In this document: positions 10,986 through 20,887 of the stretch, in pieces | Layout of the letters: each line of letters begins with the position of its first letter | Numbering within the stretch: position 1 is the first letter of the stretch | Assembly (NCBI RefSeq): GCF_000801105.2 | Contig: NC_079518.1 | Span: 9,618,106 to 9,682,105 of the forward strand | DNA from: Raphanus sativus | Taxonomy: Eukaryota; Streptophyta; Magnoliopsida; Brassicales; Brassicaceae | DNA length: 64,000 nt | Direction: 5' to 3' | Translations under genes and position numbers: made by a program | The notes under the pieces: generated by a model | What the model was told of the DNA's origin: nothing | The model's input: only the letters and a program-made list of their open reading frames with translations | Database searches by the model: none

Positions 10986-11543
10986 CTTCAACAAACCCTT
11001 GGGAATATCTCTAAACAATGCGCTTCAATAGCTTGTCTGTTTGTAATCATGTAGTAACCTCTGAAGAGTTTTATCACTGTTAACTTCATTTTTCTTACAC
11101 AAACGACTCTAATGAGCAAAACAAAAACCTGATTCTTTATGGTTATAGTTTGTCTTGTGTGATTGATAAAACCATTTTTGCTTGATTGTAACTGAAGCTT
11201 GGAGCCTCATAACAATGCCAAGATCATCGTCTAGCTGTTAGCAACTAAAATGGACCGGTTATGCTTTTAAAGATATGTGACTGAAGAATCTTTTTTGGGC
11301 TGGGCCTTTACACCTTTACTTGATGGATGCTCAACCTGTGATTTAACTTCTGTTTTCTCAGATATATAAGTTCATGCATTGGCTGCCTCCTCCTGTAGTT
11401 GTAGTTACGAGGAAACTCATCAGAATCTCACATAAAACTTACAACTAGTTTTGTCACATGAAACCAATAGGAACTGATCAACAGTATACAGTCTCAACAT
11501 TTGAAAAAAGAAAAAAAAAGTTCACATGCAAGCCTAAACCCAT
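10986..11543. other. ASHR3 3' UTR and lipid-transfer gene promoter
   Basis: No open coding stretch is seen. The sequence is moderately AT-rich and runs into the TATA box of the next gene. Confidence 0.4.
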
Positions 11544-11550
11544 TATATAA
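11544..11550 (+). promoter_or_regulatory. TATA box of the lipid-transfer protein gene
   Basis: TATATAA (in 'cattatataagcagcc') lies 54-60 bases upstream of the ATG at 11604. This spacing implies a short leader, as is common for highly expressed lipid-transfer genes. Confidence 0.65.
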
Positions 11551-11603
11551 GCAGCCCATAGGCAGCTTCCTTCAAAGCCACATTCACTAGATTCAAACTA
11601 AAA

Positions 11604-12037
11604 ATGGCGATAAGTTCTCGTGTTTTTACCGGTATAGTAATGATCCTTGTCATATCAGGAGAACTAATAGTTCCAGGGAAAGGGACGTGCCAAGGAGACA
11701 TTGAAGGTCTGATGAGAGAATGTGCGGTCTATGTCCAGCGTCCAGGTCCAAAGGTGAACCCGTCAGCAGGGTGTTGCAGCGTCGTCAAGAGATCAGACGT
11801 AGGTTGCGCATGTGGTCGTATCACAGCCTCAGTTCAGAAAATGATAGACATGGATAAGGTTGTTCATGTTACTGCCTTTTGTGGGAAACCTCTCTCTCAT
11901 GGTACCAAGTGTGGAAGTAAGTCTATTACTAGTTAAGAAGCTTCATACTTTTTTTCTATAATATAAACCCAAACATAAACATTCCCAGATTCTAATGTAT
12001 CGATGTTCCTTATGTGGCAGGTTACGTAGTACCATGA
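11604..12037 (+). CDS. Non-specific lipid-transfer / 2S-albumin-like 8-Cys protein (At4g30880-like)
   Basis: Two coding exons, 11604-11916 and 12021-12037, give 109 residues ending CGSYVVP. An N-terminal hydrophobic signal peptide (about residues 1-28) is followed by the eight-cysteine motif, with spacing C-x10-C-x16-CC-x9-CxC-x22-C-x9-C. Family members are secreted, disulfide-bonded helical proteins that bind lipids in the apoplast. The intron (donor GTAAGT at 11917, acceptor at 12020) falls right after the eighth cysteine. If it is retained, translation ends at 11936 and gives a 110-residue protein with KSITS in place of YVVP, so both forms keep the full cysteine core. A partial copy of this gene lies at 14613-15060. 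The specific function is not known to me. Confidence 0.85.
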
Positions 12038-12204
12038 GACTTGTGACCAGAAGTTAGCCAAGGGTTTGTGGAATAAATTGTTTGTGCTTGAATCCTTTGC
12101 TAGTGCCCACTTAAATCTACTCTTTGTAATCTCTGCTATATTCAATAAACCATGATCTGGATTAGATAACTAACACTGGATCCAGAGTATCAACCAAATT
12201 GTTA

Positions 12205-13165
12205 AAACATCATATGACATGTGGCATCACCACAATGGTTTTTAGATTTTAGAGAAATATGTTGGTATATTTAAATATATACTATATTTTTCATTAAACT
12301 AACCATAAAATTAATCATTAATATACAAATACTAGGTGATTTTCCATGCTCATGCATGGGTATAAGTATTTATAAAATAAATATACTATAATAGTTGATT
12401 GTTATATACTTTAATTTTAAATTAATTTATAATTTTATGCATAATTTAAAATAATAATATTACATTACTTTGTTTACGTATGATTTTACATATGTTATAT
12501 CTAGTCGATTTAGTTATCATTTAAGTATATTAGATTGCATTTATTTTTCTGAATTCAACTATAATATTTTTAATTCTAAATATATTAAAATTTTGATTAA
12601 TTTTTTTATTTGCATTTAGGTTGGTTGTTGTCTTCCTTAATTTTAATATAATTTATTATTTTAGAATATAAGGTTGATTAGTTTATGTTACTTAATTATT
12701 TTTTGTAATCATCTAAGAAATCAGATAGATATATCAAAATATTTCTATTACTTTGAAAATATATATTTTGTATTGTTTAATTCATTAAGGTTATCAATGT
12801 ATTCAACCATCGTTAGAGTTAACGTGAGCGCGACACATAAGAAACTGATTTCTCAAATAATATTATAGAGATACTCTTCTTTCTTTAAAAACTATGAAAT
12901 TATCTAATACGATTAAAATATATAAGGCAATTAATGTTTTTGAATTGTAAAGATTTTATAATAATTTATGTATATTATATCATTTTGTTTATTTTTCTAT
13001 CCCTTATAAATGATCTGAGAAGCTTTACAAAATCGAGTTATGACATGTATTATCACCACAACGATTTTTAAACTTTAGAGAAATATGTTGGTCCATTTAA
13101 ACATATACTATATTTTTCATTTAAAAAAACCATAAAATCAATTATTAATGTATAAAAATACTCTT
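12205..13165 (-). mobile_element. Helitron-like repeat with 3' terminal hairpin at 12332-12359
   Basis: Read on the minus strand, a 6-bp stem hairpin CCATGC-ATGA-GCATGG (12359-12344) is followed after eight bases by CTAG (12335-12332) and then T. This is the layout of a Helitron 3' end (hairpin, CTRR, insertion before T). A direct repeat of ~130 bases flanks it: 12205-12335 and 13035-13165 share 'tttagagaaatatgttggt' and 'atactatatttttcatt'. No Rep/helicase coding is seen, so it is non-autonomous. The outer 5' terminus was not fixed. Confidence 0.55.
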
Positions 13166-13428
13166 AAAAGTCTCACACTAAAGTCTCATCAACTATAAAT
13201 TACTAAAACTCTTAAAAGTCTCACACTAAAAAATCTTTGATCAGTGATTTAATTTTTCTTGTTATAAAAAGATCATAAACTATATGAATATAAAATCTCA
13301 TTTAATATATATTAATTTTGTTTAAACTAAAATATACACCACATCAGTATTTTAATTTTGAATTTTGAATTTTGGAATTTGCATTAAATTTTGTTAAAAA
13401 ATTATAAATTTATAAAAAAATATTAAAA

Positions 13429-13644
13429 GCAGAGGCTGAAACAACAAAAATTGATGATGCGAAGGATGCTAAGACTGAAGAAAAGCTTATGACAACTGGG
13501 AGATACCTCGGGCCAGAGGCGGTGTCCAATAGATATTTTCCTAGAAGATGTTCTCTCAGTAAAGTTTGGACGCACAAGCTTATCACCGTGGGAGACATCT
13601 ACAACAACTTCTTATACCAATATAAATGGAGATTTAGCTTCTAG
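13429..13644 (+). pseudogene. Unidentified gene fragment (about 71 open codons)
   Basis: A stretch of higher GC content than its surroundings. The frame from 13429 to the TAG at 13644 reads AEAETTKIDDAKDAKTEEK, then a segment with TGRYLGPEAVSNRYFPRR and VWTHKLITVGDIYNN. It has no start codon near its beginning and is embedded in repeat DNA. It looks like one captured exon of a protein gene. I do not recognise the source. Confidence 0.3.
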
Positions 13645-13969
13645 GATTTTTGAAACATTTTCTGTGCAGAATGAACTTTTGACATTAACCATTTTTTTCA
13701 TTCACAAAATTTTTTTTATCAGATTTTTTCATTTCGTTCCACTGAAAAGTTCGTACAATAAACTATTGCTAGTACCAAGTAAGTACATAACTTTGATTAT
13801 TGTACCGGGTTATTCTTGCTAAATGGTCAACAATTACAATAAGACTACTAGGAACTTGATGGAACCTAAAATTGTTTTACAAGCTATGCTTAGAACTTCT
13901 CTAATGATGGAAGTTGCATCATTGATGTGTGCCTCATGTATTCTTCCATCTCGACTCATGCTCTAAGCT

Positions 13970-14164
13970 TTTAAAAAATTCTCCAATCACCTAGAAATGT
14001 AACCCTTTGATATGCAAGCCGATTCACTTGTTGTACTGCTAACAACAAGGCCATAGCTTCTGCTACCGGAGAGGAATTGGCAGGTTCAATTGTAGAATTC
14101 TTTTGAAATCTAGGAATACCTTCTTTGTTGATTAAATACCACCTTATTCCAATTTGATCAACTG
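13970..14164 (-). pseudogene. LINE RNase H domain remnant
   Basis: Read leftwards from 14164, the frame gives IRWYLINKEGIP, then SPVAEAMALLLAVQQVNRL and VTFLGD. This resembles the RNase H-like (RVT_3) domain that ends plant LINE ORF2 proteins. Stops and frame breaks follow at once. It is an old fragment, with no linked reverse transcriptase in the window, and is independent of the LINE at the left edge. Confidence 0.5.
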
Positions 14165-14384
14165 GTGATTTTCAAAATGCATTTATAATACAATAGAAAT
14201 ATGTTTCTTGTGGGAGAATCTCGAGAATTGTGCTTGGTAAAGAGACAATATGAACCTGATTTCTAGTTGTTTAATAGGACATGGTGCTTGTGTTGTGAAC
14301 TGCTGCGTCATCAAAGAGTTTTTGTCTAAGATTGCTGCACTGATGACTTGAGTTTTATGGTCTCTTCTACTAAATGCTTAGTCG

Positions 14385-15060
14385 TAAGTATAAAACTGGT
14401 GAATAGGTAGGGGAATGAACTTGATTAGTTGGAGTCTGCAGTATATATAATTCACAGTCATCTAATAGGATGCAATGTGGAGGAGTGCTTTGTCTGCAAA
14501 CAAAGAACTCAACGGCCGTGTCTAAAGTGCCCAATGGCAGCTCACAATAAGCATATGCTCGGCCAAAAGAGATACTTCACATGAAAAACCAACCAGGAAG
14601 AGCAATCTGTTGCGGAGTTGTCCAGACCAGTCTGTTGCAGAGTTGTTAAGAGATCAGACAATAAGTTGCCCACGTGACAGTAAGTCCAGAAAATGATAAA
14701 CATGGATAAGGTTGTCCATGTCACTGCCTTTTGTGGGAAACCTCTCGCTCATGGTACCAAGTGTGGAAGTAAGTCTATTGCTAGTTAAGAAGCTTCATAC
14801 TCTCTTTTTGAATATAAATACAAACATTGCAAGATTCTAATGTGCTGATGTTCCTTATGTGACAGGTTACCTTGTACCATGAGACTTGTGACCAGACCTT
14901 AGCCAAGGGCTCGTGGAATTAATTGTTTGTGTTTGGAGCCTTCACTAGTGCCCACTTAAATCTACTCTTTGTAGTCTCTACTATATTTTGAATAGACCAA
15001 TCTGGATTAGATAAACAACAACGGATCCAGGGTACCAACCATATTGTTAGAACCTTACAT
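14385..15060 (+). pseudogene. Chimeric pseudogene: ASHR3 exon 3 joined to lipid-transfer gene 3' half
   Basis: Bases about 14385-14612 copy the end of ASHR3 intron 2 and most of exon 3 (compare 9135-9353, including 'gtgcccaatggc' and 'aaagagatacttcac'). From about 14613 the sequence switches to a copy of the lipid-transfer gene from its CC motif through its intron, second exon and 3' flank (compare 11775-12215), including GTAAGT and 'ggttac(c/g)t(t/a)gtaccatgaga'. Substitutions and small deletions break both frames, for example loss of the CxC region. The order matches the parental order with the DNA between deleted, so it is best read as a tandem duplicate of the ASHR3-LTP segment with an internal deletion of about 2.4 kb. 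Confidence 0.85.
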
Positions 15061-15392
15061 ACTAATATAGCCAAATCTTTAACCAGTTTTATCTATTGAT
15101 CGCTACAACGTGACTGATTTGGTTCTACCATCGATAAGATCGGCTGAATAACAAGAAACTAAGTAAGTAGCATAAATCAATAACTTCTGAATACAAGTCT
15201 ATGAAGTAATAAACGTTTGAATCATAATTAAACACTCCCATCTCAAGGAACCAAAACAAAATTTTCATGTAAACCAGATACTCTAAAACTATTTACCTAA
15301 TTGAGATGTTGCTCACCTTCAAAGTTTTTTATAATGAGAACAATGTTACTCTCCTTTCCCCGACCATGTAAATAGATTTTCTTTTGACTCTC
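15061..15392. other. Tail-to-tail spacer: duplicated LTP 3' flank and UBP24 3' UTR
   Basis: No coding sequence is seen. It holds the 3' UTR of UBP24 (minus strand) and ordinary AT-rich spacer. Confidence 0.4.
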
Positions 15393-17944
15393 TTACACTT
15401 GTTTGTAGAACAGAACATAAGCTTGGTCGTGCAAAACCTGTTTTGTCCCTATGGCAGTCACAGATGCATCATCAAACCTAAGCCATTGATTGTTCTTTCT
15501 TCGTGCGTCTGTGGTGTAGTGCCCTTTCGAGGGATCCCTTCCGTGGTGGGTAATAGTTGCCACAAGTTCATACTTTAAACCCTAAAAGAAGAAACCTGAG
15601 TAAGTAATAATAATAGTTCAAAATCATAGAGAGAGAGACAGTTTTGTTTTCAACTTTATACCCCGTTGGAAGGAGAAACAAGAAGGTAGCGGCCTAGGTT
15701 GAGCTCGAGGGGAAAGTGAACAGGTTTATGGAGCTTAGTACTCCCTTGTGTTCCATAGCTAAAACGCATTAGGTGCAGTATCATTATCTTTGAGAGTTTC
15801 TGTATCTTTATCGACTTTCTAGCACTCACTACACCTGCCTGAAACAAAGCAAATAGGCCCCAATTATTAAAAAGGATACTATAAGGAACCTTAAGAGAAA
15901 AAAAAAATAGTTTTACCTTCCCAGTAACCGAGGCTCGGTATCCTTCAAGATCTTCTGGCGCAGAAAACAAATGCAATGCGTCTTCTATTGTACTCACTGC
16001 TTCCGGGTGAATATCAAGGTGAAGTAAGAGATATGGCTGCACAGTAGCAGAATCTTTGTTCCCTGTTTCCATCCATAAACGACACATTTAAAGTAAGTCC
16101 CTGATGAAAGCAGAAAATTTATCAAAGAATGTCAAATACCTTTTGCCTTCACTACGCTTCTTAGCTGCCCACCGAATATATCACTGAGCTCGGAAGGAAC
16201 GAAGCTTTGAGTTCTTGTCACAGCAGATTTGTTTTTGGGTCCAACTGTTTCCCATTCATCATCATCGTTGGCAGAAGAAACAAGAGATGACTTCGAAGCA
16301 GTGAGTTTGGGGGACTCTTTCCTGAGTTTCAGCAGCTCATCGTGCATCTGGTCCATTATAAAGCTCAAAAATTCCTGAGCATCTTCCTGCCTGGTCAACA
16401 CAAGTACACAATTTGTTAGAATTGAAACAAGTTAATCAGACTGTAACAAAGTCACACAAACCTTGGCCGGCCAGACATGTTGTTGAGTACATCTGGAGTA
16501 AAGTTTCTAAGGACTCCTTCAAACATGGAAGGTGTGAAAGGTCTACCAGACTCAACAACGGCAACATTATTTCTGAAGCTTGAGCTGCTTGGTACATCTA
16601 ATTCAGATATGAACTCAGAAAATGCAGCTAAGGTTGGAGAATCAGCCTGAGAACACAGAACATGAACAATCACCGATAAGACAACAAAGATAAGAAGTTA
16701 GAATTAAAACATAGAGAAAGAAAAAAGAACCTTTGGAATATCTTGGAGTTGTATTCCCTGGAGGAGCTGCACGAAAGGAGAACAGGAGAGTAAAGCCTGA
16801 AGTGTCGCGTTGAGAAAGCACAAGTTTCCAGCGTTTATTAATCCTCTTGGTGTAAAATCTTTCATGGCCGGAACAGATTCAGTAGGAGCCATCTGGTTAC
16901 TCTTTTTTGGTATGGTGGTGCCAGATGAAGAATCATTTGAGAAAACATCGGTGTCCAGGGCTTGGAATTTTGAGCTAGAAGCTATACACAAAGAATCACT
17001 TTCAGCATCTGACACACATAGCTTCTCCAAACCAATAGGATCTGCTGCCACACCATTGTTGAGAGGTGGTTTTCTTTCAGAGACCTCTTTAATAATTCCA
17101 TTTTCTTCCACATTCTCTCCTGAAGAATGTTTCCCAGAGAGTGTTGCAGCATTATCATTGATCTTATTATCAGAGCTGGAGGGTCTAGAAGCATCGAGTC
17201 TCTTTTGAGATTCAGCAGACTGAAAACTTGTATCTTCCTTAAGAGAGCTGGAGGGTCGAGATTTAAGTGCCCGATCGGCCTGACCCTTCTTTAACTCGCC
17301 ATTAGCGCTGTTAACAGGAAAAATTTCGGTAACAGGATTAAAGGAGCCAAATTGTATACTCCCGGCAGACTTTTCTTTAGGTTTCTGAGGAGCGTTAATG
17401 GGTTTCTGCTCAAGTAATGACCTTGTTTCATGTTCTGTAAAGGATCCAAACACAAATACCTGCCATGAACAAAATAAATATAGTAAGTTTCAGTATCTTT
17501 TTTTTGTCAACAATATAAGAGCTCCAGAACGACCCTGAACACCAGATTTGTAGCTCTCTATCTATATGAATAGCAAGTGTGCAGTTAGAGGAAAGAGTAA
17601 TAAATGGCTTCAACAACACTAACTAGACAAATTTAAGAATCAATCTGAAGATATTTATAGTCTCTGGGCATACACATTGCCTCAGAGAACAATTATAATT
17701 ATAAGCAAAGTATCAAGGAACATGATCAAAGTAAAGCTAACAACTTTTTAATATCACCTTTCAGATTATCAAAGCAAAGATATTAAAAGGTACTAGCTTT
17801 TGCCTGTTTAAAAGTTTACAGCTTTTGTCGGAACGGATCAAACGACAATAACAGAAACTCAGTTTCAATGTGTGAACTCCAGATGAAACTAAGCAAACAA
17901 AGCTAAGAGAGAACATGTAGGAAAGTTACCTTCTTGTTGCTCAT
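15393..17944 (-). CDS. UBP24: Ubiquitin carboxyl-terminal hydrolase UBP24
   Basis: Seven coding exons, in transcript order: 17944-17930 (MSNKK), 17459-16731, 16646-16462, 16390-16140, 16062-15917, 15838-15662 and 15581-15393. The frame is open through all joins (563 residues). Residues ~10-205 are a low-complexity Ser/Lys-rich region. The USP catalytic core starts at about residue 209, with the Cys box [19 protein letters not shown] (nucleophile near Cys219). The His box [13 protein letters not shown] (His near 522) and the FDDASV segment near 537-542 follow. It is a cysteine protease removing ubiquitin from conjugates; the Arabidopsis relative is linked to ABA and stomatal responses. The first exon codes only five residues and is followed by a 470-base intron. 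Best match from memory is At4g30890. Confidence 0.92.
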
Positions 17945-18400
17945 ATTTGGCTAACGGAGAAGAAGTTGAAGAGCTCAAAAGACGTAATCTGATTAAGAGA
18001 GAGAGATCCAACGGAAAGGGAGTGAAAGAAGTATGAGAAAATCTAGGGTTTGAGACCCATGATGAAAGTCAGCAACTTGAGAAGACATGAAAGGGGAAGA
18101 GGCGAGGAAGAAAGGAAGCCCCTTTCTCGGTTATTCTCTGCAACTTCGAAATGTGGAATCATCCGAATTTGAAGGAGGAGAAGAGAGACAGATCTTTTTT
18201 GGGACAGAAAAAATAGGGTTCTTTCCCTCTTTTTTTTCTTGTCGGATAGTTTTGAGAGGAGGGAGGAGTCGAGGACGGAGCTTTGCCAAACGCGTCGTCG
18301 CGTCTTTAACAGTAACCATCTCGGTTCGATTGTTAGTTTAGTTCGGTTAAATATTAAATCGTGGTTTAACAATAAAAACTCCGGTTTGGTCTGAAGGTTC
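17945..18400 (-). promoter_or_regulatory. UBP24 5' UTR and proximal promoter
   Basis: The stretch upstream of the UBP24 start is purine/pyrimidine-skewed ('gagagagagatcc', CTCTCTC on the coding strand) and has no clear TATA box. This is the pattern of a housekeeping plant promoter with a Y-patch. Open frames here are short and have no family features. Confidence 0.4.
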
Positions 18401-18499
18401 TTTAAATTGTACTATGGTGGTGCAAAGACTTTACCTATATGATCAAACCAAACTTATCATAACACCTCTAGTTTGGTACAGTATGGTGTGACTTCTTGC

Positions 18500-18620
18500 A
18501 ACACTCACCATTTAACTGTAGTGGTTAAAAATATATTTGTCTTTACAGCAACTCTCATGTCTCGGGTTCGAAGCCTTTCTTACAGTTTTTATTTTTCTGA
18601 CAACTGATTTTGTTCTTGTT
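18500..18620 (+). mobile_element. Possible tRNA-derived SINE remnant
   Basis: A pol III A-box-like 'tagtggttaaaa' (18519-18530) is followed after 33 bases by a B-box-like 'gggttcgaagcc' (18564-18575), as in crucifer SINEs. No poly(A) tail or target duplication was identified, so it may be a decayed copy or a chance match. Confidence 0.35.
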
Positions 18621-18934
18621 AAAGAGAGTGTATATAACATGAAGCTCACGGATTTTCCGGCAATAAAAACAATATTATATAACTCGATCTTACAGGACAA
18701 AAGCATAGTGCAACCACTGTTTCCGCTAATCTTTATTTGTGAATTCTTCTGAAACAAAAAAAAACAAACCGTATCAAGGAAAAACTGAGCCAGTTCCAGT
18801 AGAAACGAGGTAGCTAAAGGCAAACCACGTTCATATCTTAGAAGCCTAGTAGTTACCACTAACTACCAAGAAACGTGAACTCACTTTCAAAGAATTGGCA
18901 TCAGCAACAACAAAAAAAGTAGCAATTCTTCTCT

Positions 18935-20331
18935 CTAAGCAACTAGCTCAGCCTCTGATTGCTCTTTATCAGCCGCTGCCTTGGAAGGCTTATGGACAAT
19001 CTTCGGTTCTGGTTTCTCAATTCCTTGTATGTCGGTTATTCTCAACTTTGTTAATTCCTGGACATAAAGCGTTAAACAATCAAAACATATTTCATGAACA
19101 GAGCTCGAAGAAAGGTAACTGCAAAGGTGGAATGGGAACACAGAAGGGAGTTGAGAACTGTACCTGTCGATGTCCTGTGGTTCTTCTGTAATTCTTCCTT
19201 CGTTTCTTTTTGAAAATGAGCACTTTTTCATCCAGTGCCTGTCACTCAACACAAAGGTATTCAAACTAGTTAGGCCCAAAAACAACTATTATGCACGAGT
19301 AAATCCTTTTACGCATCTCCCCTATTATACAAAATCAATACATTCAGGAAACACTGATCTAACAACTCGTCGTCATCAGTAGCTGATTTAGTTTCTCTCA
19401 TCGATCACCAGATTCAACAAGCACGAAAGTAAAATGTTTCTTGACTACTTACACCTATCAACAATTAATCTTTTTTCTCTCTTTCTTTTATGCACATAGC
19501 TTCACTAGTATTGCATAATAACACCAATCAGGACAAAAAGAGACTCTACTTACATGCTCTTCCACAACAGCATGAACAGTGGCATCAGGCAAGATAGGCC
19601 TCCCAATAATCGTCTGGCTTGCCGAGCCCATTAGAAGCACCTTGGTCAGTACCAACTGCCAAAGAGACACACATAAAGAGACAAGCTTTAACAAGAATTA
19701 TACACATCATTATCAAATAAAGAAGAAGAGGAGGAGAGAAGCTAAGCATACCTTATCATTGATGTCACAGAACTTCAACTTCTCAGTGAAAATGGAGTCT
19801 CCGTTGCTTACTTTGAACTGATGCGAACCAATCTACACGAGATCTCGATAAAAAAAAAAAAACCATTCAGCATCAGCAGCAAAAGTGTTGTAATGAAACT
19901 AGGAGTTTTCACGAAACCTGAACAACGGCAAACACAGGCTCATAGGGTTTGAACAATCTCTCCGAAGGTTTGAGAGGACCCATCACCTTGTACCCTATCT
20001 CCGCCGCCGCCTCTACTTTCTCCGCCGGTGAATACTCCCTTTCTACTACTTCCATCTCCCCCGAATCCTCGTAGTCCTCCTCATCATCATCACCGTCGCT
20101 GCTTTCATCAGTGTCGTTTGTTTTCGAAGAGAAATGTCGACCTTGGGAGCGACAATACAATGGGAGATCCCTAGCGAGAGATCGATTCTGAGATGGGATC
20201 CCATGAGTAATGCTGCTGGTTCCTGGAAGCTCTAATCGATGAAATGAAGAGAACAGGCGCGTTTGGTTGATCGAGTGAGCCGCCGTCGTGGCGCGGCGGC
20301 TTAGCTCGCGGAGGCATCGAAGGCTCGCCAT
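18935..20331 (-). CDS. NFD1: Organellar ribosomal protein bL21 (NFD1)
   Basis: Five coding exons, in transcript order: 20331-19918, 19832-19752, 19655-19554, 19238-19164 and 19057-18935 (264 residues). The N-terminus is Arg/Ser-rich without acidic residues (MASLRCLRELSRRATTA), a mitochondrial targeting profile. An acidic Asp/Glu run follows at residues ~75-90. The bL21 domain runs from about residue 136 (FAVVQIGSHQFKVSNGD) through IGRPILPDATVHAVVEEH to the basic KKKRRKNYRRTTGHRQ. The protein belongs to the large subunit of the mitochondrial ribosome. The Arabidopsis gene NFD1 (nuclear fusion defective 1) is needed for polar-nuclei and gamete nuclear fusion. Best match from memory is At4g30930. 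Confidence 0.92.
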
Positions 20332-20887
20332 CGGAGAGCAACGAGTATAACTTAGGGTTTTACCGAGACTCGTGAGAGGGGTTTTTGATGTCGTCGGATT
20401 TGGAGAGTCTACTCGATTGAAAGCTTCTGCAGACCTTCTGTACCAGACAGAGGCATATGCACTCGGATAGTTTTACAGTAGGTAGGCCTCCGCGTTTGTT
20501 CCTGTAACCGAGTCCATAATTTGGATCCGGTCTGAACCGCTTTTTAAATAAAAAAATATTCTTGGATGAAGTCTAATGGGTCATGGCTAAATATTTTAGA
20601 TAACAAATATCTGAAAGCTAAAGTTATTAATTTTTCTTACTAATTTTAATATTTATAACATTTACCAAAAAATTATAGAACTTCAGTGGAACTTAAATCC
20701 AATAAAAAAGAAAACTGATCAAAATGTGACTGATTCAAAACAAGTTACAAGACTAAAATTCTAACCATTACTATAACTCTATAAGTAATAACTAATAGAT
20801 ATATATTCATGGGTTTTGTTTTTATTATATAACAAGAACAAGGAGACGTCCATGAACTCTAACTCAGACATACATACATATAAGGGA
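20332..20887. other. NFD1 promoter and WRKY32 3' flank
   Basis: Bases 20332-20520 are NFD1 leader and promoter; the rest is AT-rich and should include the WRKY32 3' UTR. No other feature is seen. Confidence 0.4.

Noticed and set aside
18043..18372. A 109-codon minus-strand frame upstream of UBP24
   Set aside because: It lies in the UBP24 leader/promoter, starts with low-complexity sequence and shows no recognisable family.
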